Positions 1-7,544 of a stretch of 13,303 nucleotides of DNA are shown here, piece after piece. Location: NCBI GenBank assembly GCA_016186945.1, contig JACPKR010000026.1, positions 1-13,303 on the forward strand. Reading direction: 5' to 3'. The first letter of the stretch is position 1, and every line of letters begins with the position of its first letter. The notes beneath the pieces are model-generated. The model searched no databases. It saw only the letters and a list, made by a program, of their open reading frames with translations, and was not told the origin of the DNA. Position numbers and translations under genes: made by a program. The DNA comes from Deltaproteobacteria bacterium. GTDB lineage: Bacteria; Bdellovibrionota_B; Oligoflexia; Oligoflexales; Bog-1112.

Positions 1-69
1 ATAAAAAAGTTTAAACGCGACGATTTCATCCAAGCTGTTAAAGAGTATGCAATAAAAGCTTACTGGTGA
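1..69 (+). CDS. C-terminal tail of an unknown protein (partial)
   Basis: The reading frame is open from base 1 to a TGA at 67-69 and encodes 22 residues ending AVKEYAIKAYW. The start lies outside the window. The tail is basic and probably helical and carries no motif I recognise, so no function can be given. It runs in the same direction as the DUF3892 gene that follows about 120 bases later. It could be a chance open frame, since only 22 codons are visible, but an open frame from the edge with a stop just before a repeat-rich intergenic region fits the end of a real gene. Confidence 0.4.
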   Translation: MKKFKRDDFIQAVKEYAIKAYW

Positions 70-160
70 GTGGAACACCTGGAACACATCCTGATCTCCA
101 AGGTGTTCCAAAAAAGTCTAATCATTTCCGCAATGTCACACGTGGAACACCTGGAACACC
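70..160. repeat. Cluster of five TGGAACACC 9-bp motifs
   Basis: The 9-mer TGGAACACC occurs at 71-79, 143-151 and 152-160. It appears with one mismatch (TGGAACACA) at 80-88 and in inverted orientation (GGTGTTCCA) at 102-110. Two copies are therefore head-to-tail pairs (71-88 and 143-160), sharing the 18-mer GTGGAACACCTGGAACAC, with one inverted copy between them. Positions 80-87 and 103-110 can pair as an 8-bp stem with a 15-base loop. The cluster fills the gap between the preceding gene end and the RBS of the DUF3892 gene, where operators normally lie. It could be a repressor-binding array, a terminator-like stem, or short iteron-like repeats. Which one is inference; the repeats themselves are plain in the sequence. 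Confidence 0.75.
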
Positions 161-187
161 TCAATCTGAGCTGAAGAAGGATGAAAG

Positions 188-721
188 ATGCCGAAATTTA
201 AACTGCGCGGTCAAGTAATAAATCACTCAAGAAAAAAGTTGTTGGTAATAGAAACTGACTCAGGAAAAGCGATCGTGCACGTTCTTGGCCCAAAAAGAAA
301 AAGTCCACCAGATGTTGATGCTGATGGTTTTAAACGTGCTGACGGCGAAACAATTTTTTTGCACAAGCATTGGTGGAAGATCTGGAGTGGTTTCCATGTG
401 AATGTCTATCAATTTAGCGACAATCTTCTTCTTCCCGTTAGCTTAATGCGCCCCGTTGCTGATTACCACTTTGGCGACTATACCACAGACAAAGCCTCAA
501 ACTGGGGCGTTGAACTCTCATATGTTACCGGAGTTATTCGAGGCAAAAACCGAAAAATAGTTGCATATCATACTGATAAATTCGGGAAAGTTTCCAAATC
601 TGAGGGGATCAAGCTTGCGAGAAAAGGTGCATTTGATAACGTTGATATAGTCCGCCATAAGAACGGGTCTTATTTCTTACGCTCAAAAAGGAATAAAACC
701 AAAGATGACAATCTCACCTAA
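188..721 (+). CDS. DUF3892 domain-containing protein
   Basis: The 177-residue product has a C-terminal stretch (about residues 112-166) with the pattern of DUF3892: YVTGV, then K-rich strands, a 'vSKSEGIKLARKGaFDNVDIV' helix region, and a closing strand ending FLRSKRN. The function of DUF3892 is unknown. The first 110 residues look beta-rich (alternating hydrophobics around 18-33 and 63-90) and contain the aromatic cluster HKHWWKIW near residues 59-66; I do not recognise this half. There is no signal peptide, so it is probably cytoplasmic. The start at 188 is supported by AAGG at 177-180, seven bases upstream; an ATG at 181 is out of frame. The gene overlaps the next one by 17 bases, suggesting coupled translation. 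The repeat cluster just upstream may control it. Confidence 0.75.
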   Translation: MPKFKLRGQVINHSRKKLLVIETDSGKAIVHVLGPKRKSPPDVDADGFKRADGETIFLHKHWWKIWSGFHVNVYQFSDNLLLPVSLMRPVADYHFGDYTTDKASNWGVELSYVTGVIRGKNRKIVAYHTDKFGKVSKSEGIKLARKGAFDNVDIVRHKNGSYFLRSKRNKTKDDNLT

Positions 722-1088
722 AAAAATTTGGTTTCTCATCGGTAGAAGCTGCTTTATTCTAACAACGCTTATTCCAACTGTTTTCCTGCTTGGGGTGGTA
801 TCCTATACACTCCGATCGAGATGGCACCTTGGATATTGGCCCTCACCTTCTAGGCCTGATCCAAACTGGTTGCCTTTTGACGATTTTCATTATGAGTTAG
901 TGCACTTTTTTTTGATGCCTACGCTTCTTACCCCCATTGTTTTTCCGCTCCTTCGCTATGCCGCTAGGAAAACTACCTGCAACTTTGCCTATGGAAGCCA
1001 GAACTTGATATTCATTTTAAGCTGGATACTCGTGCTGGTTATGCTATTTTTTTCCCCTGTTGACTTTCTTACCTGGTTTCTAGATTAA
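705..1088 (+). CDS. Small integral membrane protein of unknown function
   Basis: The 127-residue product has three clear hydrophobic segments: about residues 8-34 (WFLIGRSCFILTTLIPTVFLLG), 66-85 (VHFFLMPTLLTPIVFPLL) and 101-118 (LIFILSWILVLVMLFF). Between the first two lies a polar loop with HLGYWPSPSRPDPNWLPFDDFHYE. The start lies inside the end of the DUF3892 gene (17-base overlap in another frame), so the two are probably translated together and may act together at the inner membrane. I do not recognise the family. The TAA stop at 1086-1088 overlaps an ATG (TAATG) that opens a short frame of 19 codons, possibly the start of a third gene lost to the neighbouring transposon remnant. Confidence 0.65.
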   Translation: MTISPKKIWFLIGRSCFILTTLIPTVFLLGVVSYTLRSRWHLGYWPSPSRPDPNWLPFDDFHYELVHFFLMPTLLTPIVFPLLRYAARKTTCNFAYGSQNLIFILSWILVLVMLFFSPVDFLTWFLD

Positions 1089-1147
1089 TGACAAATCAAG
1101 GAGAAGATCTTTCTATTGAAAGAAAAATTGGGCCGTATCGAGGATAA
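1088..1147 (+). pseudogene. Possible truncated third gene of the DUF3892 operon
   Basis: An ATG at 1088-1090 overlaps the stop of the membrane-protein gene (TAATG), the arrangement used for translational re-initiation. It opens a frame of 19 codons (MTNQGEDLSIERKIGPYRG) closed by TAA at 1145-1147, shortly before the TnpB fragment begins. The short length and the adjoining mobile-element debris suggest a gene head cut off by insertion or deletion. It could equally be a chance frame, as 19 codons carry little signal. Confidence 0.2.
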
Positions 1148-1174
1148 AAATTTTTTCTCTTAGAGAAAAGGACT

Positions 1175-1290
1175 GTGGGCGTTGATAGGGGTATTGTAAG
1201 ACCAGTGCAAGCTGGCGAAGCTGTCTTTGATTTTACTCCTGAGCGACAGCAACTCGTGCACGCTGCGTCGAAGCGTCAAAAAAGAAAAGA
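1175..1290 (+). pseudogene. tnpB: TnpB (IS200/IS605 family) fragment carrying RuvC-I
   Basis: The translated frame starts VGVDRGIVRPV, then AVFDF, then a basic helical run (ASKRQKRKEEQ). This is the order seen around the RuvC-I motif of TnpB proteins, where the Asp of G[IV]D[RL]G is catalytic and is followed by a helix rich in Arg, Lys and Gln. An intact TnpB has about 350-450 residues with RuvC-I near the middle. Here everything upstream (a stop lies in frame at 1145-1147) and everything downstream (RuvC-II, zinc finger, RuvC-III) is missing, so it cannot be functional. The frame then runs directly into the element's right end. A GTG at 1175 can be read as a start, but I treat the frame as a relic, not a gene. 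RuvC-I family assignment is by pattern recognition only. Confidence 0.7.
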
Positions 1291-1351
1291 AGAGCAGCTA
1301 CTGCTGCCTAGTATTGGAAGCCCGTCCCCCTTCAGGGGGCGGGTAGTTCAC
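1291..1351 (+). mobile_element. IS200/IS605-type right end with possible omega-RNA 3' part
   Basis: Positions 1321-1343 form a strong GC-rich hairpin (CCCG, one bulged T, CCCCC, loop TTCA, GGGGGCGGG) followed at once by TAGTTCAC (1344-1351). A subterminal palindrome followed by a short TTCAC/TTCAA-like end is the standard right-end layout of TnpB-bearing IS605-group elements, and is also where the 3' scaffold of the omega-RNA ends. A smaller stem, AGCAG-CTA-CTGCT, lies at 1293-1305. The element presumably ended at about 1351, so the bases after it (ATATCCCGTGGC...) would have been the omega-RNA guide. The left end is not visible; the element is reduced by internal deletion to under 200 bases. 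Confidence 0.65.
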
Positions 1352-1398
1352 ATATCCCGTGGCGGTAGCGAAGGGAAGTCGTCTAGAATATTCTGATC
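1352..1398 (+). other. Flank of the IS remnant, upstream of the lipoprotein gene
   Basis: These 47 bases sit between the proposed transposon right end and the lipoprotein start. TAGAAT at 1384-1389 resembles a -10 box, but no -35 partner sits at 16-18 bases, and there is no Shine-Dalgarno sequence before the ATG at 1399. With the rest of 1089-1351 this forms a stretch of about 310 bases without an intact gene. Besides the relics described above it holds only an AT-rich 7-bp stem at 1153-1169. Confidence 0.3.
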
Positions 1399-2079
1399 AT
1401 GTGGCAGAAACCTAAAAAATTCTCATCGTTTTTCAGTCTTCCACTGATTCTTTGCACAATGCATATCGTTTCGAACTGTAAGCCCAAGGAACAGACCCTT
1501 GAGGCCGACCCTCTCGCAGGAAGCTGGGTGTACGACTCGCGCACGGCGTCCTGTCTGAAAGTGGAGGGGACCCCCTACTTTTTCCGCAGGACGCAACGCA
1601 TAACCCGCCAGGAGTCATGGTACGACTACGAGATGTTCCACGAACTCTTTGGCGATGCGAAGTGTTCCACCCCCCTGTTACGCAACAGGGTTAGCGGCAA
1701 CTACGCTCTCGGTGATCCCGTCGAAGGGGAAAAGAAGATGCGCGTGCTCTTTCATAACCGAGTCGGCATGTCGGCAATCATCCTCGACCGGGCGACTTTA
1801 GATAGAGCCAATCTGAAATCGAGTGATGGCCTGCAAGCCGGAGACAGACTTTGCCAAATGGCAAGCGACTGGAACCTTTACAAGGAAGTGTTCATAAAAG
1901 GGCGAAAGTGTGCCCTAGGCTTGATCACGCAGCCCCTTGAACGTGCTCTGAACGCCATTATCCTCTCAGAGGAAGGGCATGTCATTTTCGGCGAAAACGT
2001 GGAAGGCGATTTTCCCAAATTTCCAAGGCCCTTGATTGAAGTTAAACAGGAGGAGTGGTATAAACAGAACCTCCCGTAA
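1399..2079 (+). CDS. Probable exported lipoprotein of unknown function
   Basis: The 226-residue product begins with a basic n-region (KPKK), a hydrophobic core (about residues 8-24) and VSNC, with Cys27 as the likely lipidation site; Asn before the Cys is unusual for a lipobox, so anchoring is probable, not certain. The mature part starts with a GSWVYDSRTASC stretch, reminiscent of beta-barrel or lipocalin-like small envelope proteins, and has several Cys (in TASC, AKCS, RLCQ, RKCA) that could form disulfides in the periplasm. I do not recognise the family. No clear ribosome-binding site precedes the ATG; a later ATG (1459) would destroy the signal peptide, so 1399 is kept. It lies 23 bases upstream of the protease gene and probably belongs to the same operon, hinting at an envelope stress or pump-related role. 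Confidence 0.6.
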   Translation: MWQKPKKFSSFFSLPLILCTMHIVSNCKPKEQTLEADPLAGSWVYDSRTASCLKVEGTPYFFRRTQRITRQESWYDYEMFHELFGDAKCSTPLLRNRVSGNYALGDPVEGEKKMRVLFHNRVGMSAIILDRATLDRANLKSSDGLQAGDRLCQMASDWNLYKEVFIKGRKCALGLITQPLERALNAIILSEEGHVIFGENVEGDFPKFPRPLIEVKQEEWYKQNLP

Positions 2080-2102
2080 AAATAGAAATTAAGGAGTCGA
2101 TG

Positions 2103-3530
2103 ATGAATCGGAATATCTTCAATCTTCTCGTTTCAGGCTTATTAACGTTATCTAGCCAAGCTTACGCCTATGAATTGCCGCCTTCCAAGTTGCCGTTTCC
2201 CATCCAGGCGGATACGAAGGTTCTTGAAGAAATTTCTAATGCTGTCAATGCGATTGCAGACCCAGCGAAAAAAGCCTTAGTCTTTATTTCGACGTCAAGG
2301 ACGATGCAAGGGCAAATGGATCCCTTCGAGTTTTTCTTCGGCGATCCGTCGCTCAGGCAAAGGACCCCCAAGCAGGAAGGCTTCGGTTCTGGCTATATGA
2401 TCGACCTGGAGAAAGGTTACATCCTTACCAACAACCATGTCATCGCTGATGCTGACGCTATCTCCCTCAAGTTGGCCGACGGAAAATCATACGAAGGCAA
2501 GGTCATCGGTACGGACAAGGATACCGACGTTGCCGTTGTACAGATTTCAGAGAAGTTTGACCGATCGAATTTGGCATCTCTTGTCTTGGATGATTCCGAC
2601 ACCCTCAAAGTCGGGGAAACAGTCATTGCTCTCGGTGCTCCGTTCCTCTTGGAAGCAAGTGTTTCGACCGGAATCGTCTCTGCTCTTGGCAGAGGAAATC
2701 TGGAAATTACGCAAATTGGAGATTTCATCCAGACCGACGCAGCTATCAACCCAGGCAACAGCGGTGGCCCACTCATCAACACCAAAGGGAAAGTGATCGG
2801 GCAAAACACCGCAATCTTTTCGAAGTCCGGTGCCTACGCAGGCATAGGTTTTGCGGTTCCTTCAAACCTTATCAGGCGGATTGCTACAGCTCTTATCAAC
2901 AATGGAAGCGTCTCCCGTGGTTTAATCGGTATCCGCCTGGATCTCCTACGTGACGAATGGCTGGCGAGCTTGAACCTTCCCAAGGACACAAAAGGAGTTA
3001 TCGTTGTTGAAATCATCCCTGGGGGACCAGCTCAAAAAGCTGGGTTGGAATCTGGAGATGTTATTGTTGGGATTGATGGGAAGGAATTCGTTCCTCATCA
3101 ACTTCCCAACATCATAGGACTCAAAAGTCCAGGGTCAAATATTGAGCTGACTTTCTACCGGGAAGGAAAGAAGCGCACAATCACAGTCGAAGTTGGAACA
3201 GAGCAAAGTATGTCCGTTGCAAGCGTTGGACATGCTCGGAAAGGGAATGTAGACGTCAACCCGTTCGGATTCCAGGCCGCCCCTCTCAATGATAAGGCCC
3301 GATCGCAGTATAACGTTCAAAGCAAATCAGGTCTCATCATCACACATATCGAGCCAAAATCTCCGTCTTGGAAATCAGGTCTTGAAGAAGGAGATGTTAT
3401 TCTCGGAGTGAATGGTAAACGTGTACAGAATCCTAAGGACTTTGAGCAAGTTGCGAAAGGTAAAGACCTTGTTCTCCTCCATATCGAACGCAAGGGGCGC
3501 TTTTACTTTGTAACCTTAAAAGGTAGTTAA
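2103..3530 (+). CDS. htrA: Periplasmic HtrA/DegP-type serine protease with two PDZ domains
   Basis: The 475-residue product (from 2103) has a signal peptide ending at AYA|YE (near residue 22). A trypsin-like domain carries the whole catalytic triad: His112 in TNNHVI, Asp142 in DTDVAVV and Ser220 in NPGNSGGPL. PDZ1 spans about residues 273-365 (GVIVVEIIPGGPAQKAGL) and PDZ2 about 388-475 (GLIITHIEPKSPSWKSGL). Length and order match DegP/DegQ/MucD proteases, which degrade or refold misfolded envelope proteins as oligomers. A Q-linker-like loop (FEFFFGDPSLRQRTP) corresponds to the LA loop. AAGGAG at 2091-2096 favours the ATG at 2103 (six-base spacing) over the ATG at 2100. The gene is tightly followed by the membrane-fusion protein gene (stop at 3530, next ATG at 3535), so protease and efflux pump are very likely co-expressed. 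Confidence 0.95.
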   Translation: MNRNIFNLLVSGLLTLSSQAYAYELPPSKLPFPIQADTKVLEEISNAVNAIADPAKKALVFISTSRTMQGQMDPFEFFFGDPSLRQRTPKQEGFGSGYMIDLEKGYILTNNHVIADADAISLKLADGKSYEGKVIGTDKDTDVAVVQISEKFDRSNLASLVLDDSDTLKVGETVIALGAPFLLEASVSTGIVSALGRGNLEITQIGDFIQTDAAINPGNSGGPLINTKGKVIGQNTAIFSKSGAYAGIGFAVPSNLIRRIATALINNGSVSRGLIGIRLDLLRDEWLASLNLPKDTKGVIVVEIIPGGPAQKAGLESGDVIVGIDGKEFVPHQLPNIIGLKSPGSNIELTFYREGKKRTITVEVGTEQSMSVASVGHARKGNVDVNPFGFQAAPLNDKARSQYNVQSKSGLIITHIEPKSPSWKSGLEEGDVILGVNGKRVQNPKDFEQVAKGKDLVLLHIERKGRFYFVTLKGS

Positions 3531-3534
3531 ATTG

Positions 3535-4416
3535 ATGAGTCGATTGCTTCCTATTGCCTTGCTCGCTCTTTCCTCGGCATGCACCATTCGGAAAGCGAAT
3601 GATATCGACAAAGTCGAGGAAGAGAACCTTGCTGAAGTGGCGATAACGAAACTGGAAAAAAGTGAGCTTTACGAAACGCTTGTTTTTGGAGGCACACTGT
3701 CCCCCATCACCAAGCAAGCACTCTATCCCTCGCTGCCTGGAATCGTAAAAGACCTCTTCGTCAAAGAGGGAGCAAAGGTAAAAAAGGGGGACAGACTTGT
3801 CAGCATCAGCCCTGATGGAATGGGTTTAAAATACCAGGACCACATGGTCGTGGCCCCATTTGCCGGCACAGTGATTGACAGTCCTGTAAAAATCGGCGAG
3901 CGAGTCGAAAAATCGACGGAAGTCATGACCGTCGCTGACCTTTCAAGCTTCAAGACAACGGTGTACGCCGCACTTGATGACTTGACTCATTTGAAGATCG
4001 GACAAAACGTCGACGTTATCGTTGCACCAGGCAGGGAGAATGAAGCCGTCATGCAGGGCACCGTCGATCATATCGCGGTTGCACCTGACAAGAAAAGCAA
4101 AGCCTTCCCCGTTACTGTCCTCATCAAGTGCAGTCGTCTGCCTTGCTCTCCCCTTCATCCCGGAACCGTTGTCACTGTTTCTTCCTTTAAAGATAAGCAT
4201 TGGGGTTTTAAACTCCCGGTGAAGTACCTCCGTAATAACAACAAGCAGATCATCATTCTGAAAGAAGACAACAACGTCTCCTGGATCGACGTCAGGAGGG
4301 GGAAGTTCTACGGAGATGATGTCGAAATTTTCGACCTCGACCCTACTACGAGAATCGTTAGTTCCTTTTCCCGTCAGTTAAAAGAGGGCGAAAAAGTTAA
4401 AATCGTTTCCGAATAG
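3535..4416 (+). CDS. RND efflux membrane-fusion protein (lipoprotein, no alpha-hairpin)
   Basis: The 293-residue product has a short signal sequence with LSSAC and Cys16 as the likely lipidated residue. The first lipoyl half (about residues 62-93, PGIVKDLFVKEGAKVKKGD) and the second (about 104-134, VVAPFAGTVIDSPVKIGERV) are separated by only about ten residues. A beta-barrel domain (about 135-215) and a membrane-proximal domain (about 225-293) follow. Periplasmic adaptors such as AcrA normally carry a long coiled-coil hairpin between the lipoyl halves to contact TolC; here it is absent, as in the Borrelia adaptor BesA. Cys199 and Cys204 could form a disulfide. An upstream in-frame TTG at 3532 abuts the ATG at 3535; the ATG is preferred. 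It lies between the protease and RND genes and should link the RND pump to the outer-membrane factor. Confidence 0.88.
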   Translation: MSRLLPIALLALSSACTIRKANDIDKVEEENLAEVAITKLEKSELYETLVFGGTLSPITKQALYPSLPGIVKDLFVKEGAKVKKGDRLVSISPDGMGLKYQDHMVVAPFAGTVIDSPVKIGERVEKSTEVMTVADLSSFKTTVYAALDDLTHLKIGQNVDVIVAPGRENEAVMQGTVDHIAVAPDKKSKAFPVTVLIKCSRLPCSPLHPGTVVTVSSFKDKHWGFKLPVKYLRNNNKQIIILKEDNNVSWIDVRRGKFYGDDVEIFDLDPTTRIVSSFSRQLKEGEKVKIVSE

Positions 4417-4427
4417 GGGAATGGCCC

Positions 4428-7400
4428 ATGGTTCGCAAGTTTTATGGAAACGTTTCGGCAGTCCTCTTTCTTATTGTGACTGTAAGCGTTATCGGTATCT
4501 GGCAGTTTTTCAAACTACCTATCGCCCTCTACCCTCAAACTTCCCGTACCATCCTTACTGTTTCGATCTCTCCCAAGGGGCTGAGTGTTGAAGATTTCCG
4601 ACAGAAATACGGTGATAGCGTAGAGGCGCGCTTGCTCGCTGTAAAAAATGTGGAAAATGTTTACGGACACTATGACTCCCACGGCGTTCGTTGGAAAGTC
4701 GAATTTGGGTGGGGCTTCGATGATGAGGAGGCAGTCGCCCTTGCCAAATCTGCAGTTTCTTCCGTGGAAAGTCAGTTCCCCAAGGAGTGGGGAGGTTTCG
4801 CCATTTACTTTGAGGGCAAGCACGATAACGTCATCGTCTACTCGGTGCATTCCGATAAAGTGGCGTCCGACGACGTCTTTATCTTTCTTCAGGAGCAGGT
4901 TAAAAACAGACTGGAGACGATCAAGGGCTTCGACTGGGTTTGGGTCAGTAGGCCGCAGGACAAGGAAATTCGCATAACCCTATCGGATGAAAAACTGTTG
5001 GAGTGGTCTCTCCTACCGGAGGATGTGGAAGGCGCCCTGAAAGAGAAAAAGGAAGACAGAATGCTGGGAAATCTGACGCTTCAGTCGGGCAAATCCCACG
5101 TTATTCACGTTCCCGCTAAAAATCGAAGTCTTGAGGATCTGGCCAACACCTTTGTGAAACGCAGAGGAGAACGTGATGTTTATGTGAAGGACCTCGCCAC
5201 TGTAAGTCTAGACGATCGATCTCCCGATCAAATCAGGAAAGGAAACGGCCGACGAGGAATCATCGTCGCTGCTGGCGTAAAAAAAGATGTTAACATTGTT
5301 GAGGTTTGTCAAGAGTTCGCACGCACCTTTGCCAAGGAACTTGAACATTCGAATATCCAATTTGATGAGTTGACCAATCCCGCACACTACATCAAAGAAG
5401 CGATCGACAACATAGGTCAGGCTGTGTTGCTTGGCGTTTTTATCGCGACTCTCATCCTTTTTTTGTTCCTTGGGTCTCTCAGCTATACCGCCATTATCGG
5501 CATCTCCATTCCTCTCTCTCTGATCGGAGGATTTACGGCTATGAGCCTGGCCGGAATCGAGATGAACCTCATCTCCCTAGGTGCCATGGCATTAGCAGCA
5601 GGTATGGTGGTCGATGGTGCCATCGTAGTGCTTGAAAATATCGTGAGGCATTTCGAAGACAAGCAACCCGAGACCATGTCTCAGAAAATCATGGTCGCCT
5701 ACAATGCTACGAACGAAGTTCGCATGGCTGTAATTGGCTCCCTCCTTACGACTATCGTCGTTTTTGCACCCCTTGCTTTCACAGCACCCCTAGCCAATGC
5801 CGTCCTTGGAGACCTGGCGAAAGTGATGGTGTTTGTCCTGGTGATCTCAGTCCTCGTTAGCCTCTTCATCGTGCCCCCGCTTTTTATTCTGTTAAAGAGG
5901 CAAAGAATGGCTCGCGAGGGCACCCAGCCTCTTGCACGCTCGAAGGAATTCCTGGGTCACGCACTCAAGCATTTCTATCTAAAAAGTTTAGGTCGGCTTC
6001 TGGAGAGTAAAAAACTTGCTTGGACGTTCTTCGCCTCAAGTTTTCTTCTTTTGATCGGTGCCTACTTCGTCTTCACGCTGGGCCTTCGCAGGGAAATTCT
6101 CGCAAGACCTGACTCCGATAAAGTCTGGCTAAGTATCATACCGGACGCTAAGGAAAAAAATGTCGAAAAAATGGACGTATTGATTTCCCAATACGAGGAG
6201 ATTGTTAAAAATGAATTTATGGATGAGCTTACACATTTTTATACGAACGTTGATCAAACCGGTGGATCCATTCTGTGCAACCTTAGAGACAAGGGGAATG
6301 TCAAATCCTTTGTGAAGAAACTGGAAGAGAGGTTTAAAAGTACGCCATTCGTTCAGTTTTTTGTGGGACAATGGCTGCCTTCAGCACTGGAAATTCCAAG
6401 TCCACCGGTTCTCTCTGTTCAAATAGGTGGATCGAGAGAGGAGAAACGAGCAGCCCTTGAACGCATCCAAAACGCCCTCTCCCCAATAAAAGGGGTCGGG
6501 AATATTGACGCCAGACCGTCTCCTCGGACTGAGACATCATTGGCTATTAAAATGGACTTTGATCTTTTGCGCTCAGTCAAGGCAGAGGTTTCAGAGTTGA
6601 CGGAAGAAACAATTTACAAGCAAATTAACGCTCATTTGGAAGACAAGGAGATTTCCGAGACCTTTTTAAAAAATGAGAAGATTCCTATCAGGGTCGGTTA
6701 TTTCAAGAAAGACTGGGAAAACCAAGGTGTGCTTGGAAACCTCCTGATGCGGGTGGAAGACAAGCTAATTCCGTTACGCAATTTTTTCACCCTGGACGTC
6801 GTGGAAAAGTGGGACGCGCTCTACAGTGAGCGAGGCAGGGAACTTGTTAAGCTTGACGTCTACCCCATGGAGTCCTTCGCTCAAAAGACGGATGAGGTGA
6901 AAGCCTCCGTTCAAGAGGCGATGGAAAAACTGAGCAAGACGCTTCCTTCCCTTAGTTTTCTGGACACAGAAAAAGAGATCAACGAGAACATCCTATCTCT
7001 TGTTTCAGCTCTTGCCCTTGCCCTTCTTCTTATTTGGCTGGTGGTGAATCTGCAATTTGCAAGTTTCAAGCAAGCGCTCGTCGTCATGTTGGCCATTCCT
7101 TTTGGGTTTATAGGCGCGGCTGTGTCCCTCTTCGCCTTTTCCAGCCCCTTGTCGCTGAACTCCATGTTGGGGATGATCCTGCTTTGCGGGACCGCTGTTA
7201 ACAACTCGATCCTCTTCGTGGATTTCTTCAATAGTGAAGAACATGTCGGACTGAGCATGCGAGAAAGGCTGCTGAAAACAGCGGAATTGCGTTTTCGGCC
7301 GATATTGCTTACAACCCTTACAGCTATCCTTGGGATGATGCCTCTGGCTCTGGGTTACGGCACAGGCGCGGAAGTCTTGCAGTCTCTGGGGATCACAGTG

Positions 7401-7544
7401 AGCGGAGGTTTGGCAATTTCCACAGTACTCACACTCTATGGCGTCCCCCTCTGCCTAAGCTATAGTATTTGGGAAAAAGAATCTGTGGAGAGGACCTTTT
7501 TTGAAAAAAAGTTCCCCTCCACGCCTCCCCCCAAAAAACTTTAG
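4428..7544 (+). CDS. RND-family inner-membrane efflux transporter (HAE-like)
   Basis: The 1038-residue product has the usual size and layout of AcrB-type pumps: TM1 at about 10-30, a large periplasmic domain, TM2-6 at about 328-490, a second periplasmic domain and TM7-12 at about 865-1015. The TM4 motif reads GMVVDGAIVVLENI with Asp396 matching AcrB Asp407 and Gly397 in place of Asp408. The TM10 motif reads GTAVNNSILFVDF, with Asn925 at the AcrB Lys940 position, as is common in non-enterobacterial HAE pumps. It exports substrates by proton antiport as part of a tripartite complex; the substrate cannot be read. GGGGA at 4416-4420 supports the ATG at 4428, 11 bases after the adaptor gene. The last 26 residues (SIWEKES... 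to PPPKKL) are encoded within an 84-bp repeat found again at 9837-9920. Confidence 0.95.
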   Translation: MVRKFYGNVSAVLFLIVTVSVIGIWQFFKLPIALYPQTSRTILTVSISPKGLSVEDFRQKYGDSVEARLLAVKNVENVYGHYDSHGVRWKVEFGWGFDDEEAVALAKSAVSSVESQFPKEWGGFAIYFEGKHDNVIVYSVHSDKVASDDVFIFLQEQVKNRLETIKGFDWVWVSRPQDKEIRITLSDEKLLEWSLLPEDVEGALKEKKEDRMLGNLTLQSGKSHVIHVPAKNRSLEDLANTFVKRRGERDVYVKDLATVSLDDRSPDQIRKGNGRRGIIVAAGVKKDVNIVEVCQEFARTFAKELEHSNIQFDELTNPAHYIKEAIDNIGQAVLLGVFIATLILFLFLGSLSYTAIIGISIPLSLIGGFTAMSLAGIEMNLISLGAMALAAGMVVDGAIVVLENIVRHFEDKQPETMSQKIMVAYNATNEVRMAVIGSLLTTIVVFAPLAFTAPLANAVLGDLAKVMVFVLVISVLVSLFIVPPLFILLKRQRMAREGTQPLARSKEFLGHALKHFYLKSLGRLLESKKLAWTFFASSFLLLIGAYFVFTLGLRREILARPDSDKVWLSIIPDAKEKNVEKMDVLISQYEEIVKNEFMDELTHFYTNVDQTGGSILCNLRDKGNVKSFVKKLEERFKSTPFVQFFVGQWLPSALEIPSPPVLSVQIGGSREEKRAALERIQNALSPIKGVGNIDARPSPRTETSLAIKMDFDLLRSVKAEVSELTEETIYKQINAHLEDKEISETFLKNEKIPIRVGYFKKDWENQGVLGNLLMRVEDKLIPLRNFFTLDVVEKWDALYSERGRELVKLDVYPMESFAQKTDEVKASVQEAMEKLSKTLPSLSFLDTEKEINENILSLVSALALALLLIWLVVNLQFASFKQALVVMLAIPFGFIGAAVSLFAFSSPLSLNSMLGMILLCGTAVNNSILFVDFFNSEEHVGLSMRERLLKTAELRFRPILLTTLTAILGMMPLALGYGTGAEVLQSLGITVSGGLAISTVLTLYGVPLCLSYSIWEKESVERTFFEKKFPSTPPPKKL

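Noticed and set aside
70-160. CRISPR-like array
   Set aside because: The units are nine bases long, tandem without spacers in two places and inverted once, which does not fit a CRISPR repeat-spacer layout.
1153-1169. AT-rich stem TTTTCTC-TTA-GAGAAAA after the small membrane-protein gene
   Set aside because: The stem is weak, with few G-C pairs and no following T run, so a terminator call is not supported.
2417-2809. Minus-strand and alternative plus-strand frames inside the protease gene
   Set aside because: The catalytic-triad motifs fix the protease frame; the others are shadows.
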